A DNA stretch of 64,000 bases from Pelagibacterium nitratireducens (GCF_037044555.1 NZ_CP146275.1:186001-250000), one strand, 5' to 3'; positions 1 to 9,679 are shown, numbered from the stretch's first letter. Numbers and translations: made by a program. Notes: generated by a model not told the origin, from the sequence alone.

Positions 1-645
1 CCTTTCGCCCGCGACGCCCATGCGGGGGGCCTCAGTTTCGAATATGCGTCCGGTTCGACGCTGGTGGTGGGCAATTGCGGCCCGGCACCGGCCGGCTTGT
101 CCGACAGCGGCAATCTGTTCCGCCACACATCCGCCCACAGCGCGCCGACCATCGACGACATGTCGAGCGCGCGGGTCGGGGGCGGGTCGATGGCGGGCAA
201 CGCCCTGCGCCGGCGCGGCCCGGAGCCGCTGATGTCGCTTGACGAGGCCGAAAACACCCTTGAGTTGACCACTGGCGCCTATCGTGACCGCTACGGGCTC
301 GATATCGTCCGGCGCCTCACCCTGATGGGCGGCGGGCAGACGCTTGTGGGGCAGGACCGGTTCGTTGCGGCGGGGAACCGCTCCCGCCAGCAGGGCGCCT
401 TCACCATCCGCTTCCATCTCGCCCCCGGCGTGGCGTTGGAGCGCTCGAGCGGGGAAGCGTTTTTCAGGCTCACCTATCGCAATGGTGAGGTCTGGGCGTT
501 CCTGTGGGAAGGGGCCGAAGCCGATATCGACGACAGCGTGCGCCATTCGGCCTATTTCGGGCTCAACCGCACGCGACAGATTGTCCTGCACGGCCCGGCC
601 CGCTCCGATACCGACATTGCCTGGGTTTTCACGCGGCAGAGCTAG
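1..645 (+). CDS. Heparinase II/III-like protein, C-terminal part (5' end outside window)
   Basis: The reading frame is open from the first base and ends with TAG at 643-645, so about 214 C-terminal residues are visible. The phrases [18 protein letters not shown] and [14 protein letters not shown], followed by a long beta-rich segment, match the C-terminal domain of heparinase II/III-like proteins, which are secreted or periplasmic polysaccharide lyases. The catalytic alpha/alpha barrel would lie upstream and cannot be judged. From general knowledge, a gene of this family often precedes purH in Hyphomicrobiales, which fits here. The substrate cannot be inferred. Confidence 0.8.
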   Translation, partial: PFARDAHAGGLSFEYASGSTLVVGNCGPAPAGLSDSGNLFRHTSAHSAPTIDDMSSARVGGGSMAGNALRRRGPEPLMSLDEAENTLELTTGAYRDRYGLDIVRRLTLMGGGQTLVGQDRFVAAGNRSRQQGAFTIRFHLAPGVALERSSGEAFFRLTYRNGEVWAFLWEGAEADIDDSVRHSAYFGLNRTRQIVLHGPARSDTDIAWVFTRQS

Positions 646-650
646 TGCCG

Positions 651-687
651 GGGCCTATTCCCGTTTGAGGAAAACCGTGATAGGCCC
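651..687 (+). other. Stem-loop between the heparinase-like gene and purH
   Basis: GGGCCTAT at 651-658 pairs exactly with ATAGGCCC at 680-687 across a 21-base loop. It begins five bases after the upstream stop codon. There is no T-run, so it is not a standard intrinsic terminator; it may be a weak terminator, an mRNA-stabilising stem or a purH leader structure. Confidence 0.35.
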
Positions 688-730
688 GCGCCCATCTTTC
701 CCCTCTCAACAAAAAAGCGCAGGACTTCCC

Positions 731-2323
731 ATGGCTCATGCTTGTGCAACCAAGGTCAAACGGGCGCTGCTCTCGGTCTCCGACAAGACCGGCATCATCG
801 AATTTGCAACCTCGCTGGTGGCGCTCGGCGTTGAGATCGTTTCGACCGGCGGCACCCGCAAGGCGCTCGCCGAGGCCGGGCTGCCGGTGATCGACATTTC
901 CGAGGTGACCGGGTTTCCCGAAATCATGGACGGGCGGGTCAAGACGCTCCACCCCAAGGTGCATGGGGGTCTTCTGGGCATCCGCGGCAACGACGCGCAC
1001 AAATCGGCCATGCGCATTCATGACATCTCGCCCATCGATCTTTTGGTCGTGAACCTTTATCCTTTCGCCCAGACCGTCGCCAAGGGCGGCGATTATGATG
1101 AAGTTATCGAAAACATCGACATCGGCGGCCCCGCCATGATCCGTGCCGCCGCCAAGAACCATGGCGATGTCACCGTCATCGTCGACCCCGACGACTACCG
1201 CGACGTGCTGGCTGCCCTCAAGGAGCGCGGCGAAGTCGCCTATGACGCGCGCCAGAAATATGCCGCCAAGGCCTATGCGCGCACCGCGGCATACGATGCG
1301 GGGGTTTCCAACTGGTTCGCCAAAACCCTCGATCTGCCCGATCTCACCTGGCGGTGCTTTTCGGGTAAATTGCGCGAAGTGATGCGCTATGGGGAAAACC
1401 CGCACCAATGGGCGGCGTTCTATGCCGATGGCTCCAACCGCCCCGGCGTTGCCACTGCCACCCAGATCCAGGGCAAGCAGCTCTCGTTCAACAACATCAA
1501 CGATACCGACGCCGCGTTCGAGCTGGTCGCTGAATTCGATCCCGAGCACGCCGCCGGCGTCGCCATTATCAAGCACGCCAATCCGTGCGGTGTGGGGCAG
1601 GGCAGAACGCTTGTCGAAGCCTATCAGGCGGCGCTCAAATGCGATCCGGTCTCGGCCTTTGGCGGCATCGTGGCGCTCAACCGTCCGCTCGACGAGGCGG
1701 CAGCGATCGAGATCGTCAAGCTCTTCACCGAAGTGATCATCGCCCCCGGCGCCACCGACGACGCCATCTCGATCATCGAATCCAAGAAAAACCTGCGCCT
1801 GCTGGTCACCGACTGCCTGCCCGATGCCAAGGCCGAAGGGCTCACCGTCCGCTCGGTTGCCGGGGGCCTTCTGGTTCAGACTCGCGACAACCAGAACGCC
1901 GATGATTGCGAGCTCAAAATCGTCACCAAGCGCGCGCCGACCGAAGCCGAAATGGCCGATCTGCTGGTCGCGGCCAAGGTCGCCAAGCACGTCAAGTCCA
2001 ACGCCATCGTCTATGTCAAGGACGGCGCCACGGTCGGTATCGGGGCCGGGCAGATGTCCCGCGTCGATTCGGCCCGGATCGCGCACAAGAAATCAAAGGA
2101 TGCCGCCAAGGCCGCCAAGGAAAAGGGCGCCTTGACAGAAGGCTCGGTCGTTGCGTCCGATGCCTTCTTCCCCTTCGCCGACGGGCTCGAAGCGCTTGTC
2201 GAAGCGGGCGCCACCGCCGTCATCCAGCCGGGCGGGTCGGTGCGCGACGAAGAGGTCATCGCCGCCGCCGACAAGGCGGGTCTGGCCATGGTGTTCACCG
2301 GCATGCGCCATTTCAGGCATTAA
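731..2323 (+). CDS. purH: Bifunctional AICAR formyltransferase / IMP cyclohydrolase
   Basis: The product has 530 residues, the usual PurH length, and carries out the last two steps of purine synthesis (AICAR to FAICAR to IMP) in the cytoplasm. The N-terminal cyclohydrolase domain (about residues 10-150) shows [19 protein letters not shown] and [10 protein letters not shown]. The C-terminal transformylase domain contains [11 protein letters not shown] with the catalytic Lys-His pair at about 281-282, and the protein ends MRHFRH as is typical. The ATG at 731 was chosen because family homology begins there; the frame extends upstream without homology. It appears to be transcribed alone and converges with deoD. 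Confidence 0.97.
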   Translation: MAHACATKVKRALLSVSDKTGIIEFATSLVALGVEIVSTGGTRKALAEAGLPVIDISEVTGFPEIMDGRVKTLHPKVHGGLLGIRGNDAHKSAMRIHDISPIDLLVVNLYPFAQTVAKGGDYDEVIENIDIGGPAMIRAAAKNHGDVTVIVDPDDYRDVLAALKERGEVAYDARQKYAAKAYARTAAYDAGVSNWFAKTLDLPDLTWRCFSGKLREVMRYGENPHQWAAFYADGSNRPGVATATQIQGKQLSFNNINDTDAAFELVAEFDPEHAAGVAIIKHANPCGVGQGRTLVEAYQAALKCDPVSAFGGIVALNRPLDEAAAIEIVKLFTEVIIAPGATDDAISIIESKKNLRLLVTDCLPDAKAEGLTVRSVAGGLLVQTRDNQNADDCELKIVTKRAPTEAEMADLLVAAKVAKHVKSNAIVYVKDGATVGIGAGQMSRVDSARIAHKKSKDAAKAAKEKGALTEGSVVASDAFFPFADGLEALVEAGATAVIQPGGSVRDEEVIAAADKAGLAMVFTGMRHFRH

Positions 2324-2457
2324 TTCGGTCTCACGGCGCGCACCGCTGCGGGCATGAGGCGTTAAAACCGCACTATGCCCCCCGCTGCGCCTGCGACGGC
2401 GCGGCCAAAAAGTTGGCCCCAGCCCGCGAGCATAGCTCGCTTGGGCGTTCCGCCTTC

Positions 2458-2480
2458 AAATCGATCCACCGGATCGATTT
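2458..2480. terminator. Perfect inverted repeat between convergent purH and deoD
   Basis: AAATCGATCC and GGATCGATTT form a perfect 10-bp stem with a 3-base loop, followed at once by a short CCCGC-aaa-GCGGG hairpin. It lies in the 292-base gap between the convergent ends of purH and deoD, where a bidirectional terminator is expected, but it has no long T-run. The rest of the gap is high-GC sequence without a convincing gene. Confidence 0.35.
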
Positions 2481-2615
2481 GCCCCGCAAAGCGGGTCAGG
2501 CAAAACTCCTCAGCTTCGCTTCGTCCGGCCTCACTCACGCTGAAAAACCAGCCGAGCGCTGCCTGCCCGTCCTAACCCTCTCACGCAAGCGCTGGGTGAG
2601 GGGGCCTTCCTCTCC

Positions 2616-3326
2616 TTACGCCCCCACCGCCACGTCCAGCGCAATCTCCACCATATCGCTCAGCGACGTCTGCCTTGCCTCTGCGTCGATCTCGTCGCCG
2701 GTGATCAGGCAATCGGTCATCGTGCAGATGGTCAGCGCTTTCGCCCCGAACCGGGCGGCCAGCGTATAAAGCGTTGCCGCTTCCATCTCGACGCCCAGCA
2801 CGCCATGCTCGATCAGCTTGCTGTAAGCCTCCAGCCCGGAGGGGTGATAGAAGATGTCGGACGAAACGATCCCGCCCACATGCACTGTCTTGCCCTTGGC
2901 TCGCGCCGCGTCGTCAGCGGCCCGCAGCAGGGAAAAATCGGCGGCGGGTGCATAATTGTAGTTTCCGAACGCGCCCGTAACGATCGTTGAATCGGTGGCC
3001 GCCGAGGCCCCGATCACCACGTCGCGCACTTTCACCTTGGTGTTGAGCCCGCCGCATGTGCCCACGCGGATCATGGTCTTGACGCCATAGGTGTTCAAAA
3101 GCTCATGCACATAAATCGCTGTCGAAGGCTGGCCCATGCCGGTCGCCTGCACCGAAACGGGCTTGCCGTTCCAGGTGCCGGTAAAGCCCAGGCAATTGCG
3201 CACCGAATTGACGAGTTTTGCGTCTTCGAGAAACGTCTCGGCGATCCATTTGGCACGCAGCGGGTCGCCGGGCAGCAGCACCGCTTCGGCATAATCGCCG
3301 GGATTGGCATGATTGTGCGGCGTCAT
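2616..3326 (-). CDS. deoD: Purine-nucleoside phosphorylase, DeoD type
   Basis: The 236-residue product is a full-length member of the hexameric NP-I family, which cleaves purine (deoxy)ribonucleosides with phosphate to the base and (deoxy)ribose-1-phosphate. Diagnostic segments are PGDPLRAKWIAE near the N-terminus (phosphate and ribose binding), MIRVGTCGGL in the centre, GVEMEAATLYTLA (Met and Glu contact ribose) and the acidic MTDCL that supplies the catalytic Asp. It is a salvage enzyme beside purH, on the opposite strand and probably transcribed alone. Confidence 0.95.
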   Translation of the reverse strand: MTPHNHANPGDYAEAVLLPGDPLRAKWIAETFLEDAKLVNSVRNCLGFTGTWNGKPVSVQATGMGQPSTAIYVHELLNTYGVKTMIRVGTCGGLNTKVKVRDVVIGASAATDSTIVTGAFGNYNYAPAADFSLLRAADDAARAKGKTVHVGGIVSSDIFYHPSGLEAYSKLIEHGVLGVEMEAATLYTLAARFGAKALTICTMTDCLITGDEIDAEARQTSLSDMVEIALDVAVGA

Positions 3327-3503
3327 CTTTTATCCTTTGGTCAAAATCTGGCGCGCACCATACTTTGCGGCCTTGGCCCGTGCAATGGCCCGAGCCTGCT
3401 TGGCAAGCGCGCGCGATTGCATTAGAGACAGACAAGCCAAATCGTACCGCCGGGTACGGTTGCGCGTTGCGCGACAGACCGGCGCCCTGTGGGAGAAAAA
3501 GTC

Positions 3504-4109
3504 ATGGACAAGTTCACGACATTGACGGGTGTTGCCGCGCCCATGCCGATCATCAATATCGACACCGACATGATTATTCCCAAACAATACCTCAAGACCA
3601 TCAAGCGCACCGGTCTGGGTACCGCGCTGTTCGCCGAGATGCGCTACAATGAGGATGGCAGCGAAAAGGCAGATTTCGTTCTCAACAAGCCCGCCTATCG
3701 CGAGTCGAAAATCGTCATCGCCGGCGACAATTTCGGCTGTGGTTCCTCGCGAGAACACGCGCCCTGGGCGCTGCTCGATTTCGGCATTCGTTGCGTGATC
3801 TCCACAAGCTTTGCCGATATTTTCTACAACAACTGCTTCAAGAACGGCATCCTGCCCATCGTGGTTACCCCCCAACAGCTCGACCTGCTGCTCGACGATG
3901 CCGATCGCGGCTCGAACGCCACGCTGACCGTCGATCTGGAAAACCAGACGATCTCCGGCCCCGATGGCGGCACCATCACTTTCGATATCGACCCGGGCCG
4001 CAAGCACATCCTGCTCGAAGGGCTCGACGATATCGCCATGACGCTGAAAAGGGATGATTCAATCGCGGGGTACGAAGGCAAGATGGCCGAAAACCGCCCC
4101 TGGGTTTAG
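3504..4109 (+). CDS. leuD: 3-isopropylmalate dehydratase small subunit
   Basis: The 201-residue length is standard for LeuD. With LeuC (not in the window) it isomerises 2- to 3-isopropylmalate in leucine biosynthesis. Visible motifs are [14 protein letters not shown] near the N-terminus and [17 protein letters not shown], the swivel-domain signature. The ATG at 3504 follows GGGAG at 3491-3495; a GTG five codons upstream overlaps that site and is less likely. It heads a tight group with an acetyltransferase and leuB. Confidence 0.96.
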   Translation: MDKFTTLTGVAAPMPIINIDTDMIIPKQYLKTIKRTGLGTALFAEMRYNEDGSEKADFVLNKPAYRESKIVIAGDNFGCGSSREHAPWALLDFGIRCVISTSFADIFYNNCFKNGILPIVVTPQQLDLLLDDADRGSNATLTVDLENQTISGPDGGTITFDIDPGRKHILLEGLDDIAMTLKRDDSIAGYEGKMAENRPWV

Positions 4110-4153
4110 GCGCGCATTGCGCGCACTGCGTTGGCGGGGAGGCGAGGATAGGG

Positions 4154-4585
4154 ATGGAGATCGTTTTCAAGCCCGATCCAGCGCAAGACGACGTCGATGC
4201 CGTTCTCGCGCCGCTCGCCGAGGCTTCCGAGAAAGCCCGTCCGGGCGCCAATGTGCGGCGGATCGGCTTCCTGCTCAAGGATTCGCAGACTGAAGCGGTG
4301 ATTGGCGGTCTGATCGGAAATGCCATCTATGAATGGCTGTTTATCAATCTGCTCGCCGTTCCAGAAAGCCTGCGCGGTCAGGGCTATGGTGTCGAACTCA
4401 TGGCTCGCGCGGAACGCTGGGCGCGTGAACAGAACCTGACGGGCATATGGCTCGATACCTTTGCGTTTCAGGCGCCGGAGTTTTACGTCAAGCTCGGATT
4501 CACGCCGTTCGGAACGATCAATGACCACCCGGCGGGCTCACGCCGGCTTTTCTTCCAAAAGCGGCTTGCGCCGCATTCTGCCTGA
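4154..4585 (+). CDS. GNAT family N-acetyltransferase
   Basis: The product has 143 residues. The acetyl-CoA loop is seen as [14 protein letters not shown] (motif A, Q/RxxGxG type) at about residues 73-86, followed by the helix of motif B and the typical C-terminal [12 protein letters not shown]. The substrate is unknown. It sits between leuD and leuB, 44 bases after leuD and 11 before leuB, so it is probably co-transcribed with leucine genes, although nothing in the sequence ties it to that pathway. Confidence 0.85.
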   Translation: MEIVFKPDPAQDDVDAVLAPLAEASEKARPGANVRRIGFLLKDSQTEAVIGGLIGNAIYEWLFINLLAVPESLRGQGYGVELMARAERWAREQNLTGIWLDTFAFQAPEFYVKLGFTPFGTINDHPAGSRRLFFQKRLAPHSA

Positions 4586-4596
4586 CAAGGATCACC

Positions 4597-5694
4597 ATGG
4601 CCTCCAACACCCTCTTCCTCCTCCCCGGCGACGGCATCGGCACTGAGATCATGGCCGAGGTCGAAAAGCTCATTGCCCATCTCAACGGGACCGGCGCGAC
4701 CGATTTTTCATATGAGAGCGGCCTTGTCGGCGGTTGCGCCTATGATGCGCATGGGGTGGCGATTTCCGAGGCGGACATGGAAAAGGCGCTGGCTGCAGAT
4801 GCGGTGATCTTTGGCGCTGTGGGCGGGCCGAAATGGGACGATGTGCCCTATGATGTGCGCCCCGAGGCGGGGCTTTTGCGCCTGCGCAAGGATCTGGGCC
4901 TGTTTGCCAATCTGCGTCCCGCCATCTGCTATTCGGCGCTGGCCGATGCCTCCTCGCTCAAAAAGGAACTGGTCGAAGGGCTCGATATCCTGATCGTGCG
5001 CGAGTTGACCGGCGGGGTCTATTTCGGTGAACCCAAAAAAATTACCGATCTGGGCAATGGCCAGAAGCGCGCCATCGATACCCAGGTTTATGAAAGCTAC
5101 GAGATCGACCGCATCGCGCGCGTCGCTTTCGATCTGGCCATGACGCGCGGCAAGAAGGTCCATTCGGCCGACAAGAAGAACGTCATGAAGTCGGGCGTCC
5201 TTTGGGACGAGGTGGTCAAGCAGGCCGGCAAGGACTATCCCGAAATCGATCTGCACCACATCTTGGCCGACAATGCGGCGATGCAGCTTGTACGCAATCC
5301 AAAACAGTTCGACGTGATGGTCACCGACAATTTGTTCGGCGACATCCTTTCGGACGCCGCCGCCATGCTGACCGGCTCGCTGGGCATGCTGCCCTCGGCT
5401 TCGTTGGGCGCACCCGATCCGGTAACCGGCAAGCGCAAGGCGCTTTATGAACCCGTGCACGGCTCGGCCCCCGATATCGCCGGGCAGGGCGTCGCCAACC
5501 CCATCGCCATGTTTGCCTCTTTCGCCATGGCGCTGCGCTATTCGTTCGGCATGGTCGATCTGGCGACCAAACTGGAAACGGCGATTTCCGACGTTCTCGA
5601 GGACGGTTTGCGCACCGGCGACATCATGCAGACCGGAGCTCGCAAGGTCACGACCGGCGAAATGGGCGACGCGATCATCGCGAAACTGGGCTAG
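4597..5694 (+). CDS. leuB: 3-isopropylmalate dehydrogenase
   Basis: The 365-residue product is full length for LeuB, the NAD-dependent oxidative decarboxylase of leucine synthesis. Segments include [11 protein letters not shown] at the N-terminus, [12 protein letters not shown] in the substrate region, [15 protein letters not shown] (metal-binding aspartates) and [13 protein letters not shown] with the NAD loop. It is the last gene of the leuD operon. A strong hairpin follows 20 bases after the stop codon. Confidence 0.97.
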   Translation: MASNTLFLLPGDGIGTEIMAEVEKLIAHLNGTGATDFSYESGLVGGCAYDAHGVAISEADMEKALAADAVIFGAVGGPKWDDVPYDVRPEAGLLRLRKDLGLFANLRPAICYSALADASSLKKELVEGLDILIVRELTGGVYFGEPKKITDLGNGQKRAIDTQVYESYEIDRIARVAFDLAMTRGKKVHSADKKNVMKSGVLWDEVVKQAGKDYPEIDLHHILADNAAMQLVRNPKQFDVMVTDNLFGDILSDAAAMLTGSLGMLPSASLGAPDPVTGKRKALYEPVHGSAPDIAGQGVANPIAMFASFAMALRYSFGMVDLATKLETAISDVLEDGLRTGDIMQTGARKVTTGEMGDAIIAKLG

Positions 5695-5713
5695 CGCCGG
5701 CCGTTTACCACCG

Positions 5714-5748
5714 CGCTCTCATCCCGGCTCAGGGCCGGGATGAGAGCG
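5714..5748. repeat. 15-bp perfect hairpin downstream of leuB (REP-like)
   Basis: CGCTCTCATCCCGGC and GCCGGGATGAGAGCG are perfect complements separated by five bases. There is no T-run. The CATCCCGG...CCGGGATG core is shared with the paired palindromes near 20.7 and 24.3 kb, so this is probably a dispersed repeat unit that may also help end leuB transcription. Confidence 0.6.
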
Positions 5749-5861
5749 GTGCGAGAGGGAACAGCACCGCGCGCCCTATCGCCAGTTAAGCCTCCCAAAT
5801 CCCCTTGAGCAGCCGTTAGCGCCTTGCCGCCTACCGTAATCACGGTCGTCGAAACCTTCGT

Positions 5862-6122
5862 CTAAAGCCCATCGTGAGGGCGTTGGTGGGTGCTGACCTC
5901 ATGCCAGGTGCCCTTGAGCGCGTCGTGCACCTCTTCGGGGTCGAGTCCGGCATCCTCGAGGATTCTTGGATCATGGCGCGCCAGGCGGGCCAATTCGAAC
6001 AGGTGCTTTTGACGGTCTATCCATTTTGCAATGAAACCAAAATCGGGTGCAGGAACGCGCAATGGCTTGAGCGGCAGCCGGATATGGGGCGTCAGAAGCT
6101 TGGCAAGGTTGGGAATCGCCAT
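5862..6122 (-). CDS. DUF1127 domain small protein
   Basis: The 86-residue protein carries a DUF1127 segment, read here as LARLARHDPRILEDAGL, in its C-terminal half. This arginine-rich helical motif is common in short alphaproteobacterial proteins; some family members are linked to regulation or RNA turnover, and no catalytic role is known. The ATG at 6122 is preceded by AAGGGA at a spacing of six, which favours it over an upstream in-frame start. The gene is divergent from a LacI-type regulator, with an operator-like palindrome about 25 bases upstream of its start codon, so LacI control is likely by inference. Confidence 0.8.
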   Translation of the reverse strand: MAIPNLAKLLTPHIRLPLKPLRVPAPDFGFIAKWIDRQKHLFELARLARHDPRILEDAGLDPEEVHDALKGTWHEVSTHQRPHDGL

Positions 6123-6146
6123 TTGATATCCCTTCGACAGACACAA

Positions 6147-6158
6147 TGAATCGATTCA
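6147..6158. promoter_or_regulatory. LacI-type operator candidate 1
   Basis: TGAATCGATTCA is a perfect 12-bp palindrome with the central CG typical of LacI-family operators. It lies between the divergent DUF1127 and LacI genes, close to the likely DUF1127 transcription start. Its centre is 49 bp from the second palindrome. Confidence 0.6.
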
Positions 6159-6194
6159 AAACTGGATGCTGCATGACTTCGAGTCAAGCAAAAC

Positions 6195-6223
6195 TTGAAT
6201 CGGTTCAATCCATACGCGATAGT
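6195..6223 (+). promoter_or_regulatory. LacI-type operator 2 overlapping a predicted promoter
   Basis: TTGAATCGGTTCAA at 6195-6208 is a near-perfect palindrome with the same half-site as candidate 1. Its first six bases form a -35-like TTGAAT, spaced 17 bp from a -10-like GATAGT at 6218-6223. Repressor binding here would block RNA polymerase and give autoregulation of the regulator that starts at 6259. Confidence 0.55.
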
Positions 6224-6258
6224 GGTTGGAACAGATCGTGGAGCGTGAAGGGTGATGA

Positions 6259-7320
6259 ATGGGTGAGGGCAAAGGCGCCAGATTGTCCGATGTGGCAAAA
6301 GCCGCCGGGGTCTCGCAAGGGACGGTGTCCAATGTCTTTAACAGGCCCCAGCTTGTGCGCGCCGAAGTGCGCGAGCAGGTCAGAATGGCTGCGGAAAGGC
6401 TTGGCTATGGCGGGCCTGACCCCAAGGGGCGGCTGTTGCGGGCCGGCAAGGTCAATGCGATTGGCGTGGCCACGTCCGAACCGCTCGGCTATTTTTTCGA
6501 GGACCCGTTCGCGCGGACCCTCATGCAGGGGATAACCGAGGCGTGCGACGCCAGCGGCACTGGCATCTCGCTGGTTTCGGCCGTCTCGGAAGAAGCTCTC
6601 GCCTGGAACATGCACAGCGCGCTTGTCGATGGGTTCATCCTGTTCTGCCTTGTGGGCGCCGACAAGCTGATTGCCCATTCGCTCGAACGCAAACTGCCCT
6701 TCGTTGCGCTGGCCTTTGGCGAAACCGACACCTCCATCTCCATCATCGGGATCGACAATGTCGCGGGTGCACGGCTTGCGGCCCGTCATCTGGTCGATCT
6801 CGGGCACAGGCGGTTCGCCGTTCTCGCGCTCGAATTCCAAGACGGCAGAGCGGGACCTGCCGACCTGGCGGATGTGGAGGCCGCGATCTATCCCGCGCCG
6901 CGCGAGCGCCTCAAAGGCTATTTCGAGATCCTGGCCAGCGCCGGCATCGATCTTGCGACCGTGCCGATCTACAATACGCTCAACGAGCCCGAGACGGTCG
7001 CGGCCGGGCTCGAGCACATTTTTTCCCTCAAAGAAAAGCCCACCGCCATTCTGGCCCAATCGGACAGGATCGCCTTGGAGGCGATGGCCTGGTTGCGCGA
7101 TCACGGGTATGGGGTTCCGGGCGATGTCTCGGTTGTCGGCTTTGACGGCGTGCCCGAAGCCGCGGTCTCCGAGCCGCCCCTGACCACCATCAGCCAGCCG
7201 ATAAAAGAACTCGGCCGGCGCGCCGTCAACGCCATCCTCACCCCGCAGGCCGACCCTGTTCAGGAGTATCTCGAAATCGCGTTGAGCGTGCGCGGTTCGA
7301 CGGCTGCGCCGCGGTCATGA
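6259..7320 (+). CDS. LacI family transcriptional regulator
   Basis: The product has 353 residues. The N-terminal helix-turn-helix (about residues 8-30) reads RLSDVAKAAGVSQGTVSNVF, a textbook LacI-family recognition region. A periplasmic-binding-protein-like sensor domain follows and ends with GDVSVVGFDGVPEA and LTTISQP, as is typical. The sugar-like effector cannot be inferred and no transporter or catabolic operon adjoins. Two palindromes lie in its own promoter region. The plausible targets are itself and the divergent DUF1127 gene. Confidence 0.93.
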   Translation: MGEGKGARLSDVAKAAGVSQGTVSNVFNRPQLVRAEVREQVRMAAERLGYGGPDPKGRLLRAGKVNAIGVATSEPLGYFFEDPFARTLMQGITEACDASGTGISLVSAVSEEALAWNMHSALVDGFILFCLVGADKLIAHSLERKLPFVALAFGETDTSISIIGIDNVAGARLAARHLVDLGHRRFAVLALEFQDGRAGPADLADVEAAIYPAPRERLKGYFEILASAGIDLATVPIYNTLNEPETVAAGLEHIFSLKEKPTAILAQSDRIALEAMAWLRDHGYGVPGDVSVVGFDGVPEAAVSEPPLTTISQPIKELGRRAVNAILTPQADPVQEYLEIALSVRGSTAAPRS

Positions 7321-7338
7321 GCGTGCCGACAGGCCCGC

Positions 7339-8334
7339 TCACGCGTCCCAGATCTCCTTGAGCAGCCGGTAGCTCTCCAGTCGCTTGTCGTAATCATGGA
7401 CGGTGGTTGAAACCATGACCTCGTCGGCATTGGTTTCAACCACCTTCTCGGCGATTTTCGCCTTCACCGTTTCGGGGCTGCCCACGATCCACAGATTGGA
7501 TTGGCTTTCGACAAAGGCGCGCTCCTGATCGGTCCAGGGATAATTGTCAGAGTCTTCGGGCGGCGCGATCTTTTGCGGGTCGTTGGAGCGCAGGCGCAGC
7601 CAGGTCAACTCCATCGATTTCGAAAGGTGCTGCGCTTGCTCGTCGGTCGGCGCGCAGATCACCGCAACGCACAAAATGGCGTGCGGCGTCGCGAACTGGT
7701 CCGAGGGCCGAAAGCTGCGCCGGTAAGCATCGAAGGCCAGCCCGGCCGGGGTGGGTGAAAAATGCGAGGCAAACGCATAGCCGATCCCGTATTGCCCGGC
7801 CATCTGCGCCGATGCGCCCGAGGACCCTAAAAGCCAGATCGGGGGCAGGGGCACTTCTGCGGGCACGACCTTGACGCGCGCCAGCGGGTGATCGTCTGGA
7901 AACCCGCCGCGCTCATAGGCCAGCATTTCGGCAAATTCGTGCGGGAAATCCTCGCCATTGGTCGAGCGCAGGGCGCGCAGGGTCAGCCCGTCCGAGCCGC
8001 CGGCCCGCCCGATCCCCAGATCGATGCGGCCGGGATAAAGCCCCTCGAGGGTGCGATAGGTCTCGACCACCCGCAAGGGAACATGGTTGGGCAGCATCAC
8101 TCCACCCGCGCCGACATTGATGCGCTTTGTATGCGCTGCCGCGTGGGCGATGAGGATATCGGGAGCCGAGGAGGCAATCGAGGGCATGCCGTGATGTTCG
8201 GCGTACCAGAGGCGCACAAACCCCATCTCGTCGCCCAGCCGGGCCAGATCGAGGGTTTTGGCGAGCGCCTCTTTGGTGGAATAGCCTTGCGAGATCGGCG
8301 CAAGGTCCTGGATGGAAAGCGGGGGCAAAGTCAT
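7339..8334 (-). CDS. LLM class flavin-dependent oxidoreductase (YhbW-type)
   Basis: The 331-residue product begins MTLPPLSIQDLAPISQGYS, the start typical of the single-component bacterial-luciferase-like group (YhbW/MsnO8 type). Further family segments are RLWYAEHHGMPSIASSAP, VGAGGVMLPNHVPL and LGIGRAGGSDG. These enzymes use reduced flavin on unknown substrates. The ATG at 8334 was preferred over an upstream TTG because homology starts there. The gene converges with the LacI regulator, 18 bases apart. Confidence 0.9.
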   Translation of the reverse strand: MTLPPLSIQDLAPISQGYSTKEALAKTLDLARLGDEMGFVRLWYAEHHGMPSIASSAPDILIAHAAAHTKRINVGAGGVMLPNHVPLRVVETYRTLEGLYPGRIDLGIGRAGGSDGLTLRALRSTNGEDFPHEFAEMLAYERGGFPDDHPLARVKVVPAEVPLPPIWLLGSSGASAQMAGQYGIGYAFASHFSPTPAGLAFDAYRRSFRPSDQFATPHAILCVAVICAPTDEQAQHLSKSMELTWLRLRSNDPQKIAPPEDSDNYPWTDQERAFVESQSNLWIVGSPETVKAKIAEKVVETNADEVMVSTTVHDYDKRLESYRLLKEIWDA

Positions 8335-8409
8335 TTTGCCAAGATGGGAGAAGGCGCGCTCCGGTTCAAGCGCGCCTTCATCGGTATTTTGCGATTTATC
8401 CAAAAAAGC

Positions 8410-8898
8410 TCATGCGGCTTTCTGGTTGAGTTGGTCTTCGCCGAGCCGGAGCAGCTTGTTGTCGGCGTCCTTTTCCTCGGCCAGCGTTTCGCGCAGATGG
8501 CCCAGCACCTCTTCGTGTCCCAGTTCCCTGGCCCAGGAAACCAGGGTGCCGTAGCGGGTGATCTCGTAATGCTCGACGGCCTGGCCGGCGGCGATCAGGG
8601 CTGCGTCCTTGGTCTTGGCGTTGGAAATTTCACCGATCAGTTCCTCGGCTTCCTCGATGATCCCTTCGATGGCCGGGCATTCTTCGGCCTGGGGTTTCTG
8701 GCCCAAAATCCTGAACACTTCATCGAGGCGGGAAACATGGGTTTTGGTTTCTTCCAGATGTTCCTCGAACGCCTTTTTGAGCGGAGCGGCGCCGGCTTCC
8801 TTGACCATTGTGGGGAGCTTTTTCACGATCAGGGTTTCGGCGAAATAGATGTCCTGAAGCGTGTGGATGAACAGATCCTGTAGCGAAGAAATCGACAT
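8410..8898 (-). CDS. Ferritin-like DUF892 (YciE/YciF) protein
   Basis: The 162-residue all-helical protein begins MSISSLQDLFIHTLQDIYFAE. It carries repeated E...H pairs (for example EEHLEETKTH and AVEHYEITRYG) that fit a ferritin-like four-helix di-iron bundle of the DUF892 family. Members are linked to stress responses, but their enzymology is unsettled. GGAG lies 11 bases before the ATG at 8898. It is on the same strand as the flavin oxidoreductase, which starts 75 bases downstream. Confidence 0.85.
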   Translation of the reverse strand: MSISSLQDLFIHTLQDIYFAETLIVKKLPTMVKEAGAAPLKKAFEEHLEETKTHVSRLDEVFRILGQKPQAEECPAIEGIIEEAEELIGEISNAKTKDAALIAAGQAVEHYEITRYGTLVSWARELGHEEVLGHLRETLAEEKDADNKLLRLGEDQLNQKAA

Positions 8899-9008
8899 GA
8901 TGGTAAGTCTCCGTTGGTGGTGCCGGACAACGGATTGCGCCTTGAGTGCGTTCCGATCCTGTGTCACACAACCGGAGCGGTGGCTGAAATCAGGGCTTTT
9001 GGGTGATC

Positions 9009-9566
9009 ATGCGTAAATCTGTGATAGTGGCGCTCGGTGCGATGATGGTTGCCAGCCCCGTTGCCGCCCAGGATATCGCGCTCGACGAATTGCGGGCCGG
9101 CGTGTTCTTTCATTCGGCCTATGGCGGCTTTCTGCCCACCGGCAACAATTGGGATTTGTCGCGCCTCGAGGATGTGAAATTTTCGGCGCTGTTTACCTCC
9201 CCCGATATCGAGGCTTTCCGCTGGATCGGCTCGCCGCGCCCCGAGATCGGCGCGACGCTTAATTTCAACGGCCGCGAAAACATCCTGCACGCCAATCTCA
9301 ACTGGCAGATCCCGGTGTTCGAAACTCCGCTTTATCTCGAACTGGGCTTCGGGGCCGCGGTCACCGATGGGGCCCTGTCGGGCGCGACCCTGCCGGCGCG
9401 CAATTTCGGCTGTTCGTTCAATTTCTACGATGCGGCGGGCATCGGGGCCAATGTCAGCGAAAACGTCACGGTCACCTTGCGCTACGAGCACATCTCAAAT
9501 CTCGAGCTGTGCGCGCCCAATGAGGGGCTGTCCAATCTGGGCGTGATGGTCGGCGTCAAGTTCTGA
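9009..9566 (+). CDS. PagL-like acyloxyacyl hydrolase / lipid A 3-O-deacylase family, outer membrane
   Basis: The 185-residue product has a signal peptide (MRKSVIVALGAMMVASPVAA, cleavage about residue 20), alternating beta-strand character and a C-terminal Phe as in outer-membrane barrels. RYEHISNLEL near residue 160 matches the His-x-Ser-Asn active-site motif of PagL, which removes the 3-O-acyl chain of lipid A. The PagL catalytic Glu has no clear counterpart at the usual spacing, so activity is inferred from the family only. The ATG at 9009 is the natural start of the signal peptide; a GTG two codons earlier is possible. Confidence 0.78.
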   Translation: MRKSVIVALGAMMVASPVAAQDIALDELRAGVFFHSAYGGFLPTGNNWDLSRLEDVKFSALFTSPDIEAFRWIGSPRPEIGATLNFNGRENILHANLNWQIPVFETPLYLELGFGAAVTDGALSGATLPARNFGCSFNFYDAAGIGANVSENVTVTLRYEHISNLELCAPNEGLSNLGVMVGVKF

Positions 9567-9679
9567 GCGCAAGCCGCGCAGAGCCGTCTGAAACTCTTTT
9601 GCCTGAGCGCCCGTAGTTCTCCCTGTCAACACGGCCAATGGGGCCGATGCACACTTCATTCCCATCAGGGGGGATCATT

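Noticed and set aside
629..2086. Open frame antisense to purH
   Set aside because: Shadow frame with no recognisable domain or ribosome binding site.
8335..8403. Upstream TTG start for the flavin oxidoreductase
   Set aside because: The extra 23 residues lack family similarity, while MTLPPLSIQDLAP at the ATG is the conserved start.
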